From positions 1 to 58,382 of IMG/VR virus record IMGVR_UViG_3300036792_000539: 58,382 nucleotides of DNA; one strand, given 5' to 3'. The notes under the pieces are model-generated. The model was not told the origin of the DNA. It searched no databases and saw only the letters and a list, made by a program, of their open reading frames with translations. Position numbers and translations under genes: made by a program. This DNA comes from a virus. Below are positions 58,080 to 58,382 of the stretch, one piece after another (positions within the stretch are counted from its first letter, which is position 1; every line of letters begins with the position of its first letter).

Positions 58080-58382
58080 TCAATTTTCAATTTCCTCAGT
58101 CGATGCCGCTTTTTTTATAGCGGGCAGCTGGCCACCGCAGAAGTCAGCCCAAAGGGCAATGCACTCGATGGCGAAAAAGTCCTGATCATCCACAGAGAAA
58201 GTGCAAAGCCGGGAGCCGCCGGACGAGTACGTGAGGCCGTAGCGCGAATCGCCGAACCGGAAACCGGGGTCATTCATCAAAAACCAGCTTCCATATTTCT
58301 CTTCGCTGCGGTCATTCCAGTCGGCGACCCGCCGGCTGACCAGTGCCTTTCGGATTACTTCCAGCTGGAAGGAGACAACTGG
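58080..58382 (-). CDS. DGR target protein 2 (variable protein), N-terminus cut by window
   Basis: The last 100 residues of a second target gene. It matches target 1 in its scaffold: QLEVIRKAL, DWN, then GFRF, S-x-Y-x-L-T and GGSRL around the variable segment. Its C-terminus (DDQDFFAIECIALWADFCGG) is different and longer. Its own values at the variable positions (G, D, R, G, L, Y, S, S) differ from target 1, so the two proteins have been diversified separately from the one template. The N-terminus and start are beyond 58382. Confidence 0.85.
   Translation of the reverse strand, partial: PVVSFQLEVIRKALVSRRVADWNDRSEEKYGSWFLMNDPGFRFGDSRYGLTYSSGGSRLCTFSVDDQDFFAIECIALWADFCGGQLPAIKKAASTEEIEN
58205..58267 (-). 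repeat. DGR variable repeat 2 (VR2)
   Basis: A 63-bp copy of TR positions 53127-53189 (offset 5078). The 13 differences are all at template A on the coding strand, for example AAC to GGC, AAC to CGC, AAC to TAC and ACG to TCG. It lies 5 kb upstream of the template in the direction of transcription. Confidence 0.95.

Larger units (their letters stand above)
1183..58382. mobile_element. Integrated temperate siphovirus-like phage (right end cut by window)
   Basis: From the tRNA 3' end the sequence carries, in phage order, integrase, lysis genes, fibres, capsid, portal, tape measure, terminase, a replication and recombination module and a DGR. The large structural genes checked (terminase, portal, capsid, tape measure, endolysin) are intact, so the element looks functional. 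At least 57.2 kb is present; the right attachment site is outside the window. Confidence 0.9.

Noticed and set aside
1-58382. CRISPR array, insertion sequence or rRNA
   Set aside because: No regularly spaced repeats, transposase genes or rRNA segments were seen.
57600-58382. attR copy of the tRNA-Lys 3' end
   Set aside because: The tRNA-like element shares only the general TTCGAAT motif, not the tRNA-Lys acceptor or T-stem sequence, so the right junction must lie outside.

Overview
The window is the left host junction and most of a temperate, long-tailed (siphovirus-like) phage integrated in a Bacteroidetes chromosome, probably of the Chitinophaga/Sphingobacteria type. The evidence is Bacteroidetes-type promoters (TTTG, about 19-21 bases, TAnnTTTG), almost no Shine-Dalgarno sequences, and phage families typical of that phylum. 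Host DNA is positions 1 to about 1182: a membrane hydroxylase gene and a tRNA-Lys(TTT). The integrase gene follows the tRNA directly, so the element entered at the tRNA 3' end. The other end (attR) is not in the window, so the prophage is cut at 58382.

Almost all phage genes read leftward, so the biological order runs from high to low coordinates. (1) 58.4-53 kb: start of the early region, with a second variable protein (cut by the window edge), small ORFs and a tRNA-like RNA, then RecT, a coiled-coil protein, a RecE-like PD-(D/E)XK protein, and a diversity-generating retroelement (DGR). (2) 52-46 kb: a protein overlapping the reverse transcriptase, DnaN sliding clamp, and a PRTRC cassette (E, C, F, B, ThiF). 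(3) 46-39.7 kb: replication initiator, RuvC-like resolvase, HerA-like ATPase and small genes, ended by a strong terminator. (4) 39.6-21.7 kb: HTH protein, terminase, tail chaperone with a likely frameshift, tape measure, tail proteins, a glycosyltransferase, portal, MuF-like protein, a GT25 glycosyltransferase and a methyltransferase. (5) 21.2-4.2 kb: from its own promoter, scaffold, capsid, neck, tail tube, three large secreted-looking fibre proteins, holin-like and spanin-like proteins and a GH19 endolysin. (6) 4.1-1.2 kb: DNA adenine methylase, small XRE protein, integrase.

The main discovery is the DGR at 53.0-53.7 kb plus 58.2 kb. A 67-bp template repeat (TR, 53128-53194) lies between the reverse transcriptase gene and a 160-aa target gene. 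Two variable repeats (VR1 53307-53372, VR2 58205-58267) differ from it by 12 and 13 substitutions. All 25 fall at adenines of the coding-strand template, the signature of adenine-specific mutagenic retrohoming. The targets are small soluble proteins in the recombination region, not tail fibres. Other points of interest are an anticodon-less tRNA-like RNA, a G11 tract that sets the reading frame of one gene, a portal with DnaJ-like zinc motifs, two glycosyltransferases beside the portal, and one forward-strand gene with its own promoter inside the structural region. All family names come from reading motifs by eye; no database was searched.
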